Assembly: GCF_927904885.1 (NCBI RefSeq)
Contig: NZ_CAKMNW010000004.1
Coordinates: forward strand, 60,712-124,711
DNA length: 64,000 bases
Direction of reading: 5' to 3'
From: Candidatus Nitrotoga sp. M5
GTDB taxonomy: Bacteria > Pseudomonadota > Gammaproteobacteria > Burkholderiales > Gallionellaceae
Shown here: positions 55,517 through 63,948 of the stretch, piece after piece
Numbering within the stretch: the first letter of the stretch is position 1
How the letters are laid out: the number at the start of each line of letters is the position of its first letter
Made by a program: the position numbers and the translations under genes
The notes under the pieces: generated by a model
Seen by the model: only the letters and a program-made list of their open reading frames with translations
What the model was told of the DNA's origin: nothing
Databases searched by the model: none

Positions 55517-57250
55517 ATGCGCACATGGATATTGGCTCTGATTATTATTGGCATGACCGCGACCAATGCGTCTGCAGTGGAGTGCTCCAGCCCTTCACCG
55601 AAGACACTACCTATTTGGCAAGATTTCAAGTCCTTTGTTGAAAAGGAATACTATCAAGGGGAAAAAGGGGGCGGGGGGCGGAGATATGCATTTGGCCACG
55701 CTTTGGGCAGGCTTGCCAGTGCCGTGCAGGGTCAACCCGATCGACACGAAGCTTTTGAATGTGTAAAGCTGGTACTTGAGCGGGAAATTTCACTATTAGT
55801 TGCTATGGGGGCACCAGAAAACGCACGTGTTTTATATTCTACTGTCATGGAAGCGGCGATGGGTATGCATGACGAAGAAGTGGCTAAATTAACCGGAGTG
55901 ACATCAACGGAGCCTCTTTATCATCTGTTCGGCGGTAAGATTCAACAACCGACCTCACCGGCTAAAGCGCCCGTACCGATTGTCAAAATTCAGCCCGCGC
56001 CACTCACCAAAAAACCCGGCACGATCATCAAATCACAACCTGGGGTATTACCCCCCTTGCCTTCGGGAGGTTCTCCTACAAGTTCGTCTACGGGAAATAT
56101 CGAACAGTGTCAGTTCGGAGCGAACTGGAAATTGTCGACTGCGCGCAAGGCCATCTCCAATGCATGGAATTTGAGGGGCAGAATTTTATCTGACTGTCAG
56201 GGAAGTAACTGGAGCATATGCCAAAACATAATGGACCAACTCAATATCGCACGTGATCATATTTTCCAGACATTCGATCAAAATCACGATGGGGTCAATG
56301 ATTGTAAAATCAAGTGCCTATTTGACGATGCCGCCCAGGAGGCGCAGAAGCTCATTGCCTGGGAAAATTGGTTGCTAAAGCGATACTATCCGGGTGCACG
56401 TGGCTTGGCAAACATCTACTATACAATCAATGAACATCGGGAAATTCCGATGTGCAAAGTCAAACTGGATGATAAAAATATGCAGGCTGGAGTCGATTTA
56501 CCAGGCATGGATTTCAAAAGTTTCTTCTTGGATCAATCCCTGCCTGCGTTATGCCGTAACGCCTGTCAAAATAATAAGCGCTGTAAAGCCTGGACCTTTG
56601 TCAAACCCGACATACAGGGAAACAAGGCGAAATGCTGGTTGAAACACAGTGTTCCAAAATCAGTAAAAGACAGCTGCTGTGTTTCAGGGGTTATATCAAT
56701 AGGATCGAAAATTACCCCCGTCCCTCCGTTGCCAGCGAATGCCTATGTCATTGACAAAATTGAGATCCCCAGACCAACTTACCAAACCACAGGTAGCATA
56801 ATATGTGACATACAGATTAGTAACAGTAGTAGAGTCAATCATTGTAAACATCATAAGGACGAAGGAATTCTTAAAGTTCAAATTCAGCATAATTTTCGCC
56901 TTCGCGCAGAAAATGGCAACACATTTGTGCCAGGAGAAAAGGTCTATTTAGAGATCAGCGGATCAATTTCAGGGCACTCAACAGGTTATTCAACTGGTGA
57001 TTACGTTCAAGCACGTCTCGAACCAAGCAGTGGTAGTTTTAAAACCGAAAGTAAATCAGGTGATGGTGACGGATGGTCCCTGAATAACAGTGACTTGCCG
57101 CAAATTGGTAGAGAACGAAGAGGCTCGGCATCTATGCAATTAACAAGGGTTGCCACTTTTCCGGACACTAAAGGAAAACCTGTCAAAATTGTATTAACCG
57201 GCTCGAATAATAGTAGTTTAGTGACTTATCACCTTAAACCAGTCAAGTAA
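55517..57250 (+). CDS. Secreted multidomain protein with PAN/apple-like domain
   Basis: 577 residues. A signal peptide (MRTWILALIIIGMTATNASA) ends before VECSS. Residues about 20-145 are helical. A proline-rich linker (QPAPLTKKPGTIIKSQPG) leads to a Cys-bearing helical domain (residues about 195-320). From about 320 a PAN/apple-like domain appears: MDFKSFFLDQSLPALCRNACQNNKRCKAWTFVK ... KCWLKHSVPKSVKDSCCVSG, with the typical CxxxCxxxxxCxAWTF spacing. The C-terminal about 170 residues are beta-rich (SGSISGHSTGYSTGDYVQARL). Apple domains bind proteins or sugars; the target is unknown. Confidence 0.72.
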   Translation: MRTWILALIIIGMTATNASAVECSSPSPKTLPIWQDFKSFVEKEYYQGEKGGGGRRYAFGHALGRLASAVQGQPDRHEAFECVKLVLEREISLLVAMGAPENARVLYSTVMEAAMGMHDEEVAKLTGVTSTEPLYHLFGGKIQQPTSPAKAPVPIVKIQPAPLTKKPGTIIKSQPGVLPPLPSGGSPTSSSTGNIEQCQFGANWKLSTARKAISNAWNLRGRILSDCQGSNWSICQNIMDQLNIARDHIFQTFDQNHDGVNDCKIKCLFDDAAQEAQKLIAWENWLLKRYYPGARGLANIYYTINEHREIPMCKVKLDDKNMQAGVDLPGMDFKSFFLDQSLPALCRNACQNNKRCKAWTFVKPDIQGNKAKCWLKHSVPKSVKDSCCVSGVISIGSKITPVPPLPANAYVIDKIEIPRPTYQTTGSIICDIQISNSSRVNHCKHHKDEGILKVQIQHNFRLRAENGNTFVPGEKVYLEISGSISGHSTGYSTGDYVQARLEPSSGSFKTESKSGDGDGWSLNNSDLPQIGRERRGSASMQLTRVATFPDTKGKPVKIVLTGSNNSSLVTYHLKPVK

Positions 57251-57275
57251 TAAGATATGAGAAAAACAAGGCAAT

Positions 57276-57623
57276 GTAGCAATTAGCTGTTGAACCTGAC
57301 TTGTTCTTTTAAAAGATGAGATAAAACAATCTGTTGGTGTAATGTTTTGGCCGATATGACCAATCTTTATCTGCCAGCCCAGATAGCTTTCGAGATACCG
57401 CGTAGCAACGCCATGAATTTTACCATCCCTTATTTGAGTCGGCTGTCATAGGCGTTGACGTTTTGAATGTGATAGATGCCGCCTATTACCCGCTGGCCAC
57501 GGCTCATACGATTAAACGCTTCCATCCATGTTTTGAACTCATTCGCTTTCATGATGAGTACCTTCGTAGCCGTACTTTATGCCGCAAGCCGCTCAAACAT
57601 TCAATTCAACAGCTAATTGCGAC
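57276..57623 (-). mobile_element. Internally deleted IS1595-family element with intact terminal repeats
   Basis: The ends GTAGCAATTAGCTGTTGAA (57276-57294) and the inverse of the same at 57605-57623 match at all but one of 19 positions. Between them the minus strand reads MKANEFKTWMEAFNRMSRGQR joined to HIQNVNAYDSRLK-stop, then after a frameshift HGVATRYLESYLGWQIKIG. These are the N-terminal and C-terminal pieces of IS1595-type transposases, with the catalytic middle (about 200 residues) lost. It can no longer move alone but keeps the ends that a related transposase would recognise. Confidence 0.75.
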
Positions 57624-57682
57624 ATAGCCTTTATCAACTCTCAATTCTTGTGTGCCATTGGTAAATACCGCACACTGAGCGA

Positions 57683-58435
57683 ATGTTGGTAATCTCTCAA
57701 ATTTCTAAACGCTATGGCGACTCACCGGCTTTGGCATCGACTGATCTTCAGGTGTCTACCGGTGAAACGCTGGTACTTATCGGCCCTAGCGGCTGCGGTA
57801 AGTCCACTTTACTGCGCTTAATTGCGGGTCTTATTCAGCCGGATGCTGGCAGCATCACCTTCGAAGGATCGCAACTATCATCTGAAAATATTTTTCAGAT
57901 ACGTCAACGAATGGGCTACGTTATTCAGGAAGGGGGGTTATTTCCTCATCTCAGCGTACGCGATAACGTGACTGTTATGGCTCGCTATCTGCGCCGCGAT
58001 GCCCGTTGGATTGATAGCCGCTTAAACGAACTCACTCAATTAGTACAACTGCCTGCGGAAATGTTGAAGCGATTTCCGGCGGAGTTGTCCGGTGGACAAC
58101 GCCAACGCGTCAGCCTCATGCGCGCACTGATGTTGGAACCGGATTTATTGCTGTTGGATGAACCGTTGGGTGCGCTCGATCCTATGATTCGTTATGAGTT
58201 GCAACAGGAACTCAAAGCTATTTTTAGTCAACTTTGCAAAACCGTCATTATGGTTACCCACGATATAGCCGAAGCGGCTTTTTTTGGACAGACCTTAGTC
58301 CTGATGCGGGATGGACACATCATACAAGCCGGTCCATTTAAAGAACTGGCGCAAACACCTGCCGAACCGTTCGTCGAACGGTTCATTTCCGCACAACGTG
58401 AACCCATGGCACAGCTCATTGAGGCGCTTAAATGA
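57683..58435 (+). CDS. Osmoprotectant ABC transporter, ATP-binding subunit (OpuCA/ProV-like)
   Basis: 250 residues. Walker A GPSGCGKST (about 33-41), signature LSGGQRQRVSLMRALM, Walker B LLLLDEPLGALDP and the His in VMVTHDIAEA. The Q-loop is in VIQEGGLFP, as in glycine betaine/choline importers. The short C-terminus lacks a CBS pair, unlike typical OpuCA, so ionic-strength sensing by CBS is absent. It overlaps the fused permease/binding protein gene by 4 bases. Confidence 0.9.
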   Translation: MLVISQISKRYGDSPALASTDLQVSTGETLVLIGPSGCGKSTLLRLIAGLIQPDAGSITFEGSQLSSENIFQIRQRMGYVIQEGGLFPHLSVRDNVTVMARYLRRDARWIDSRLNELTQLVQLPAEMLKRFPAELSGGQRQRVSLMRALMLEPDLLLLDEPLGALDPMIRYELQQELKAIFSQLCKTVIMVTHDIAEAAFFGQTLVLMRDGHIIQAGPFKELAQTPAEPFVERFISAQREPMAQLIEALK

Positions 58436-59964
58436 TAACGAAGCAAAGAATAGGCGTGGTGCTATTGGGATTTTTCGCCTTACTTATAAGCACCGTTAGC
58501 AGTATCGTTGCCGGTACCGAAAAACCGCTGAGCATTACTGTTGGCTCCAAAGCATTTACCGAATCAGTTATCTTAGGCGAGATGCTTAAACACTTGGCTG
58601 GGCAAACAGGTATCGCGACTCACCATCAGCGCGAGCTGGGTGGTTCACGTGTATTGTGGAATGCATTACTCAGCGGTGAAATCGATGCTTACCCCGAATA
58701 CAATGGTACGTTGCTACAAGAAATTTTGGTCAAGGAAAACCTGAAAACCGAGGCTGAGCTTAAACAGGCGCTGACGGAACGTGGCTTGAGAATGACAACA
58801 CCCCTTGGCTTTAACAATACCTATGCTCTTGGGATGAAAGCTGAACTTGCCGAACGATTCAAGATACATACTATTTCTGATTTAAAAAACCATCCCGAAT
58901 TTGTACTGGGCTTCAGTAATGAATTTATGGATCGAGCCGATGGCTGGCCAGGTTTACAGCAACGTTACCAATTACCTCAGAAAAAGGTTCGGGGACTGGA
59001 TCATAATTTAGCCTATCGGGGTATTAATTCCGGCTCGTTACAAGCAATCGATCTTTACGCTACGGATGCAGAAATTGCTTATTACAAACTTCGGACGCTT
59101 GAGGATGATCTGAATTACTTCCCAGTTTATAACGCAGTCATTCTGTATCGTGCTGATCTCGAACAACGTGCACCCGAAGTCGTAGTGATGTTCAATCAAC
59201 TTGCCGGTAGTATTGATGCACTGACAATGAGCAAAATGAACTTCCAAGTGAAACAGAATAACGAACCCGAGTCCACCGTTGCTGCAGGTTTTTTGCAACA
59301 AACGCTTAATATGGATGTTGACTATCAGGTGCAAACTGTATGGCAACGGTTCGTGAAACACTCCGGTGAACATTTGTTGCTGGTTGGTATCTCTCTATCC
59401 GCAGCAATCATTTTTGCCGTTCCGTTGGGTATCTTAGCTGCACACAATGAACGCCTTGGCTCGATCGTTCTCAGTGTGGCAGGCATCGTTCAAACGATTC
59501 CTGCGTTAGCCTTATTTGTTTTCATGATTCCACTACTTGGCATCGGAGGGCCGCCTGCGATAATGGCCTTGTTTTTATATAGTCTCCTTCCTATTATTCG
59601 AAACACCTATGCGGGTATCAAAGATATTCCGCCAGCTATTATTGAATCAGCACAGGCACTCGGGTTACCGTCGCGTGCCAGGTTGCGCATTGTAGAGTTA
59701 CCTTTGGCTACGCGCGCTATCCTTGCAGGAATAAAAACGTCGGCAGTAATAAATGTTGGCACGGCTTCGTTGAGTGCTCTCATTGGTGCTGGCGGGTACG
59801 GTCAGCCCATACTCACTGGTATACGACTCGATAATATAGGCTTGATCCTGGAAGGTGCTATTCCTGCAGCTGTACTTGCGTTGTTGGTGCAAGCATTGTT
59901 TGAACTGATCGAACGTGGGTTATTACCAAAAGGGCTTCGAATAAAAGCGCTTGGTGCTCGTTGA
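58432..59964 (+). CDS. Osmoprotectant ABC transporter: fused substrate-binding protein and permease
   Basis: 510 residues. A signal-like helix (about 8-27) is followed by an OpuAC/OpuCC-type binding domain from about 33 to 295 (ITVGSKAFTESVILGEMLKHL, GEIDAYPEYNGTLLQEIL, YPEYN being the aromatic choline/betaine motif). The permease domain follows with five helices and the EAA-like loop IIESAQALGLPSRARLRIVELPLATRAILAG. One polypeptide thus supplies the roles of OpuCB and OpuCC. It would import choline, glycine betaine or a related solute with the ATPase encoded upstream. Confidence 0.92.
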   Translation: MITKQRIGVVLLGFFALLISTVSSIVAGTEKPLSITVGSKAFTESVILGEMLKHLAGQTGIATHHQRELGGSRVLWNALLSGEIDAYPEYNGTLLQEILVKENLKTEAELKQALTERGLRMTTPLGFNNTYALGMKAELAERFKIHTISDLKNHPEFVLGFSNEFMDRADGWPGLQQRYQLPQKKVRGLDHNLAYRGINSGSLQAIDLYATDAEIAYYKLRTLEDDLNYFPVYNAVILYRADLEQRAPEVVVMFNQLAGSIDALTMSKMNFQVKQNNEPESTVAAGFLQQTLNMDVDYQVQTVWQRFVKHSGEHLLLVGISLSAAIIFAVPLGILAAHNERLGSIVLSVAGIVQTIPALALFVFMIPLLGIGGPPAIMALFLYSLLPIIRNTYAGIKDIPPAIIESAQALGLPSRARLRIVELPLATRAILAGIKTSAVINVGTASLSALIGAGGYGQPILTGIRLDNIGLILEGAIPAAVLALLVQALFELIERGLLPKGLRIKALGAR

Positions 59965-60074
59965 ACAAATATACATGAACAGAATTGAATACCCGCTTCA
60001 AGCGCTGCGCGAAGATTTTAGGGGATCAAAGCTAAATAGCCACTAAGATATGCTTTTGTAGCATGGTTATGCGC

Positions 60075-60165
60075 AAAAAAATTGAACGCAGAAAATATTT
60101 GATATGCAAATGATAATTTATTCGAGCAAAGCGGTTTGTATCTAAGTTAGGATTTTTAAAGGTGC
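60075..60165. repeat. Family 3 element, right half (copy C)
   Basis: ATTGAACGCAG, ATATTTGATATG, AATGATAATTTATTCGA and the end TTTTTAAAGGTGC line up with the right half of copy B at 54399-54576. The left half cannot be traced. This copy is older or truncated. Confidence 0.65.
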
Positions 60166-60292
60166 GATTAAGTAGCGATAGTAGAGATATTATGCCGCAA
60201 GGGCAGTTAATGATTCCTCTACTACCAAACAAACAGAATGTTAAGTGTATGCAAAAATGTATCCTAACAACCATCAGAAAAAACTATAAACC

Positions 60293-60401
60293 AATAATCC
60301 CAGATAATCCATTAGACCTGATTCGTGCGATGACTTCGCATTCCCCCCCTTTGAAAAAGGGGGAGGCTGGTTAAATTGCCTAATGGATTATCCGGGATAA
60401 T
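60293..60401. repeat. Nested palindromic repeat
   Basis: Outer arms AATCCCAGATAATCCATTAG (60296-60315) and the inverse of CTAATGGATTATCCGGGAT (60380-60398) match except at two positions. Inside is a second stem, CCCCCCTTT / AAAGGGGG. It lies just beyond the stop of the leftward gene at 60414 and may serve as its terminator, but the nested form looks like a dispersed repeat. Confidence 0.65.
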
Positions 60402-60413
60402 CATAGCTGGTGG

Positions 60414-60902
60414 TTAAAATTCATACCCCAAACCCAATAATGCACCTCGATTACCCAATAGAACTAAATCAACGCCCCATTGGTTTTTGTGATAACCGAT
60501 GCCCGGTACGATAACCGGCGCAACTCCTAGCTTTTCATTCAATGGTAGATTATCTTTGTATTCACCTTTGTAGCCGTTAATCAGGCCGGCGGTCAATTTA
60601 GCACGCAGACCGGGGAGAGTGTTATCGAATCTAAATAATTTACCGTAAAACAGATATTGCGAAAATTGATCATAAGAATTATTGAAAAGTGCCAAACCAT
60701 ACAGGTGATCATTGGGCTTAATAACTTCTAGGCTGACCAGATAAGCGGCACCAGTGTATGCGTCTTTATTCTTATAGTGGGTGTAGGATCCGCCGAACAA
60801 ATAAAGGCCATCTTTATCTGTATCATATAATTTCCAGGCAGCAACTTGGCTGGGAATGAGTAAGTTGGTTAATAGCAGTAAAATTATACAAAGACGGTAC
60901 AT
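60414..60902 (-). CDS. Small outer-membrane beta-barrel protein
   Basis: 162 residues from the ATG at 60902 (MYRLCIILLLLTNLLIPSQVAA is the signal peptide); the open frame reaches 61109 but the extra part is IS91-derived. The mature part alternates hydrophobic and polar residues in short strands (GLYLFGGSYTHYKN, HLYGLALFNNSYDQFSQYLFYGKLF, LRAKLTAGLINGYKGEYK, WGVDLVLLGNRGALLGLGYEF) and ends in an aromatic residue, as outer-membrane barrels do. It resembles small barrel proteins that databases sometimes label sn-glycerol-3-phosphate transporters, without strong support. Function unknown. Confidence 0.68.
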   Translation of the reverse strand: MYRLCIILLLLTNLLIPSQVAAWKLYDTDKDGLYLFGGSYTHYKNKDAYTGAAYLVSLEVIKPNDHLYGLALFNNSYDQFSQYLFYGKLFRFDNTLPGLRAKLTAGLINGYKGEYKDNLPLNEKLGVAPVIVPGIGYHKNQWGVDLVLLGNRGALLGLGYEF

Positions 60903-61015
60903 TTTATATTTTGTATCAAAGGATTCATTATAAACGTGGATAGAAATCACGGATACCGCGGTTATTTCTGCTGATAACCTTAAATCAATGCTCGATAAGG
61001 TCAGATCGTCGATTT

Positions 61016-61123
61016 CTATACCGCTTGCTTGATCAGAAAAGTTGAAGTGGCACAGTGAATGACTTGCAATATCGTTGTGAACAAGCGCGGATGGGTAGTT
61101 AACAGGCAACGCAATTGGATTGA
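61016..61123 (-). pseudogene. IS91-family transposase fragment (copy 2)
   Basis: The minus strand reads LRCLLTTHPRLFTTILQV then IHCATSTFLIKQA, matching the IS91 segment LRYLL..HP.L.T.IL.VIHRAISTFLIKQAG. DNA of the same segment recurs in copy 1 near 62870-62930. Only this segment is visible here, downstream of the MATE gene. Confidence 0.68.
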
Positions 61124-61163
61124 CGGAGAGTAGCCAAAGTACAACGACATGGACGATTGCCGC

Positions 61164-62522
61164 CTAATATAACTGCTGATGCGCCTCTTCACAGCGATGG
61201 CCGCGTATGTATCTACCCAGCCAAATGTACGCTCCAAGCCCGATAATGATGTTGGCTGTTGCACCCGCAATAAACAGGCCGTTTAAGCCAAGCCACCATT
61301 TTAATAAAAGTGCTAACGGCAAAAACACTATCAATGCACGGCACACCGAAACGGCCACGCCCGGCAATGGGAAACCCATGCCGTTAAAGCCGGCACAGGC
61401 CGACATAACCATGCCGTAGCCAGCGTAACTTACGGCCATAATCCGCAAGTACGTTACCGCCACTTCCTGAATCTCGGCAGTATCACTGAACAAGCTCGCC
61501 AGATACGGCGCTAGTACATACAACACCACCGTTAACAACAGGCCATAGACAAGACAGAATTTGGCAATAACCCGCCGTGCATGAAGCATACGATTGAGTT
61601 TACCCGCAGCAAAATTCTGCCCCATAAATGGGCTTGCAACCGCCGACATTGCGTAGAACGGAATAAGCACCAAAGGCTCAATACGAATTCCTACACCGAA
61701 GCCAGCTACCGCGGTAACACCAAAGCCGGCGATAATCGCCACAACAATGCCGTTAGCTATCGGCACAACGGTATTGGTAAGCATTGCGGGGCCACCGATA
61801 CGCAGCATTTCAAGCCAGGACTGCAGCATCACGCTCAGTTTCGCAAATGGAGTCGCGAACACCCGCAACTTAAAGTGCAAATACGATAGCGTGCCAACCA
61901 TCACAATAAGGTTGGAGGTGAGCGTTGCGAGTGCCGCACCGGCCATTTCTAAGCGTGGAAACCCGAACAAGCCGAAGATCATGATCGGATCAAGAATGAC
62001 ATTCACCACAGCCGCCAGCGTAATAATTTTTCCTTCAAGCATGGAGTTGCCACGGGCACGCATCGAGGCCAGACAGATCCAGCACACCGCATTCACCGGT
62101 ACCGACCAATACCAGATGCTCATGTAATCGTGCACCAGTGGCATTATTTCATCAGTCGCGCCCAGCCCACGAAACACCGGATCGATAGTGAACAAACCAA
62201 CAATCATGATAGCAACCATTACCAACCCAGCCAGCATCACGGTATCGGTGGTTTGGCGGCGCGCCAGTTGTTCGTTACCCCGCCCTATCGCGCGTGAAAT
62301 TACGGAGACTGCACCGGCTTCGAATCCAATAATGACACTGATTAATAACCACAGCACCGGAAAACAAAAGGCAAGTGCGGCGAGCGGCATGTCACCTAGC
62401 TGCGAAACAAAAAACATATCGACGGCATCGAATGAAATAATAGCAACCAAACCAAAAGCCATGGGCGTCGCCTGCTGACGCAAATGGGTTGATACGTTTC
62501 CTTGTGTTAGATCTCTGGTCAA
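61164..62522 (-). CDS. MATE-family multidrug exporter
   Basis: About 452 residues from a TTG at 62522 (LTRDLTQGNVSTHLRQQATPMA), chosen because GGAG lies upstream and the family starts with this motif. An ATG at 62636 in the same frame would add 38 residues that do not look like MATE protein. Twelve membrane helices are evident. FDAVDMFFVSQLGDMPLAALAFCFP and GMVMSACAGFNGMGFPLPG are the two-fold related family motifs. It would export drugs or metabolites in exchange for Na+ or H+. It is flanked on both sides by IS91 remnants. Confidence 0.88.
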   Translation of the reverse strand: MTRDLTQGNVSTHLRQQATPMAFGLVAIISFDAVDMFFVSQLGDMPLAALAFCFPVLWLLISVIIGFEAGAVSVISRAIGRGNEQLARRQTTDTVMLAGLVMVAIMIVGLFTIDPVFRGLGATDEIMPLVHDYMSIWYWSVPVNAVCWICLASMRARGNSMLEGKIITLAAVVNVILDPIMIFGLFGFPRLEMAGAALATLTSNLIVMVGTLSYLHFKLRVFATPFAKLSVMLQSWLEMLRIGGPAMLTNTVVPIANGIVVAIIAGFGVTAVAGFGVGIRIEPLVLIPFYAMSAVASPFMGQNFAAGKLNRMLHARRVIAKFCLVYGLLLTVVLYVLAPYLASLFSDTAEIQEVAVTYLRIMAVSYAGYGMVMSACAGFNGMGFPLPGVAVSVCRALIVFLPLALLLKWWLGLNGLFIAGATANIIIGLGAYIWLGRYIRGHRCEEAHQQLY

Positions 62523-62749
62523 AACCAACAACTCCACGATGCTGTGCAACAAAGTGCCATTCTGACAGAAGTAGCTCACGGCACTGCGACTATGTGCTGA
62601 TGTGATGCAGTTGTGACAAGCATAATCGCCGCCCACTTACAGGTCACCTCATCGTGCCGCCACTATGGACATAATGAAGGCAGCATTGCTGCGTCGCATT
62701 AACGCCATAAGTTGCTGGACAGAATGAAGCCGATCAAGTAGCTTGCAGG

Positions 62750-63120
62750 AACAGGAAAAATAAACTAACTTTTCTGCTGTCAGACGTTGTATGAATTCTA
62801 ACGGCGACATAACAAAACGCCGCATCCGCTTCCATTTCAACTAAGTAGTACATCACCTCCAATATCAGTGTAGGCAAGCGCTGATGGGCAGTTAACAGGT
62901 AATACAATGGGATCGGCATGGAATTCACGCCATTTGTAGAAAATCAAGCTACCAGTTTCTTATGGGCACAGTAAGCATAACTCAGGCCTAAGTACCCATG
63001 AGCCAGAATGCCAAATTCAAGAAATGCCTTAAATTTAACTTTAACAAAACTGGGTACGATTTCAATCTCAACTGGTGCAAAAAAGCCTCGACATCCACTT
63101 GCACTAAACGATACAAATGG
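62750..63120 (-). pseudogene. IS91-family transposase remnant (copy 1)
   Basis: Minus-strand frames give HLYRLVQVDVEAFLHQL, then after a shift VPSFVKVKFKAFLEFGILAHGYLGLSYAYCAHKKLVA, then SMPIPLYYLLTAHQRLPTLIL, YYLVEMEADAA and VMSPLEFIQRLTA. These are ordered pieces of an IS91 transposase, from the N-terminal Cys/His region to the C-terminal SPLEF, with the zinc-binding and catalytic middle deleted. Stops and frameshifts add to the decay. An unrecognised 60 bases (to about 63200) may be its start. Confidence 0.75.
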
Positions 63121-63403
63121 TTTTTTCAGGACGGTGCAGTTCATAGTTACGCTGATTTGCAGCCGCCGCATGCTGAACTGTTTGGCGGTCGATCAGTTAT
63201 TATTACATGGTCTGTTTTGGTTAACAGATAGAAATTTGTGCATATGAAGACTCTTAAATCATAAAAACAGTTCGTGAAAGACGCTTTTTTTAGTTGCCAA
63301 GTGCAGCAAAGCGGCACTGTTGCTAAGGGCGTTAGTACCTGAATTCATTTCTTCGGTAATTATTGAAAATTAATTGAAAGAGTAAATATTAAAGGAGAGC
63401 ATT

Positions 63404-63925
63404 ATGTTGTATGCATTGCCATATTCGAAAAGAACATTTAATCAATATCTACGAATAATAGGTTTATTAGCTATGTTTTTCTCAGCGTCTGTATTCGGTA
63501 ATGATGCCAAGGTTTACCCAGCATTTATGTGCTTAGAAAGTGGAGTTGAAACGGGCGCCTTTAATCGAAGTATGTTCGGAATTACTAGAGTAGATGACAA
63601 GGGAAGTGGCATTTTAATATGCCCGATAGTAAGAGATAGTATTGCAGATAGTAGTGGTCGTTTGGAAAGTCAAAATGTTGTCCAAGTAGAAGTAAATACT
63701 TTTAGAACAGACCCCGCTCCAAAAATACGCCTTACTCTGAGAAAATTTACAAGTAAAGGAGCTGCAATTCATGAAGACACAAAACTTCCTCAAAGTGGTC
63801 ATCAAAGCTCAATCTTACAAGTAGAATTCAAAAAAGATGATGGCTACTACGTATTAGAGGTAGAAATGGGGGTAAATAAACCTAAGGAATACTCTAAAGT
63901 ATTCTCTTATAAATTTATTGAGTAA
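63404..63925 (+). CDS. Unrecognised exported protein
   Basis: 173 residues with AAGGAGAG before the ATG. The signal peptide (YLRIIGLLAMFFSASVFG) follows a basic N-terminus. The mature part is beta-rich, with two cysteines (FMCLESG and ILICPIV) that could form a disulfide, then VVQVEVNTFRTDPAPKIRLTLRKF and GYYVLEVEMGVNKPKEYSKVFSYKF. It looks like a small periplasmic or secreted beta-sandwich. No family recognised. AT-rich compared with the metabolic genes. Confidence 0.68.
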   Translation: MLYALPYSKRTFNQYLRIIGLLAMFFSASVFGNDAKVYPAFMCLESGVETGAFNRSMFGITRVDDKGSGILICPIVRDSIADSSGRLESQNVVQVEVNTFRTDPAPKIRLTLRKFTSKGAAIHEDTKLPQSGHQSSILQVEFKKDDGYYVLEVEMGVNKPKEYSKVFSYKFIE

Positions 63926-63948
63926 AATATCTAGTCATAAATATAATA

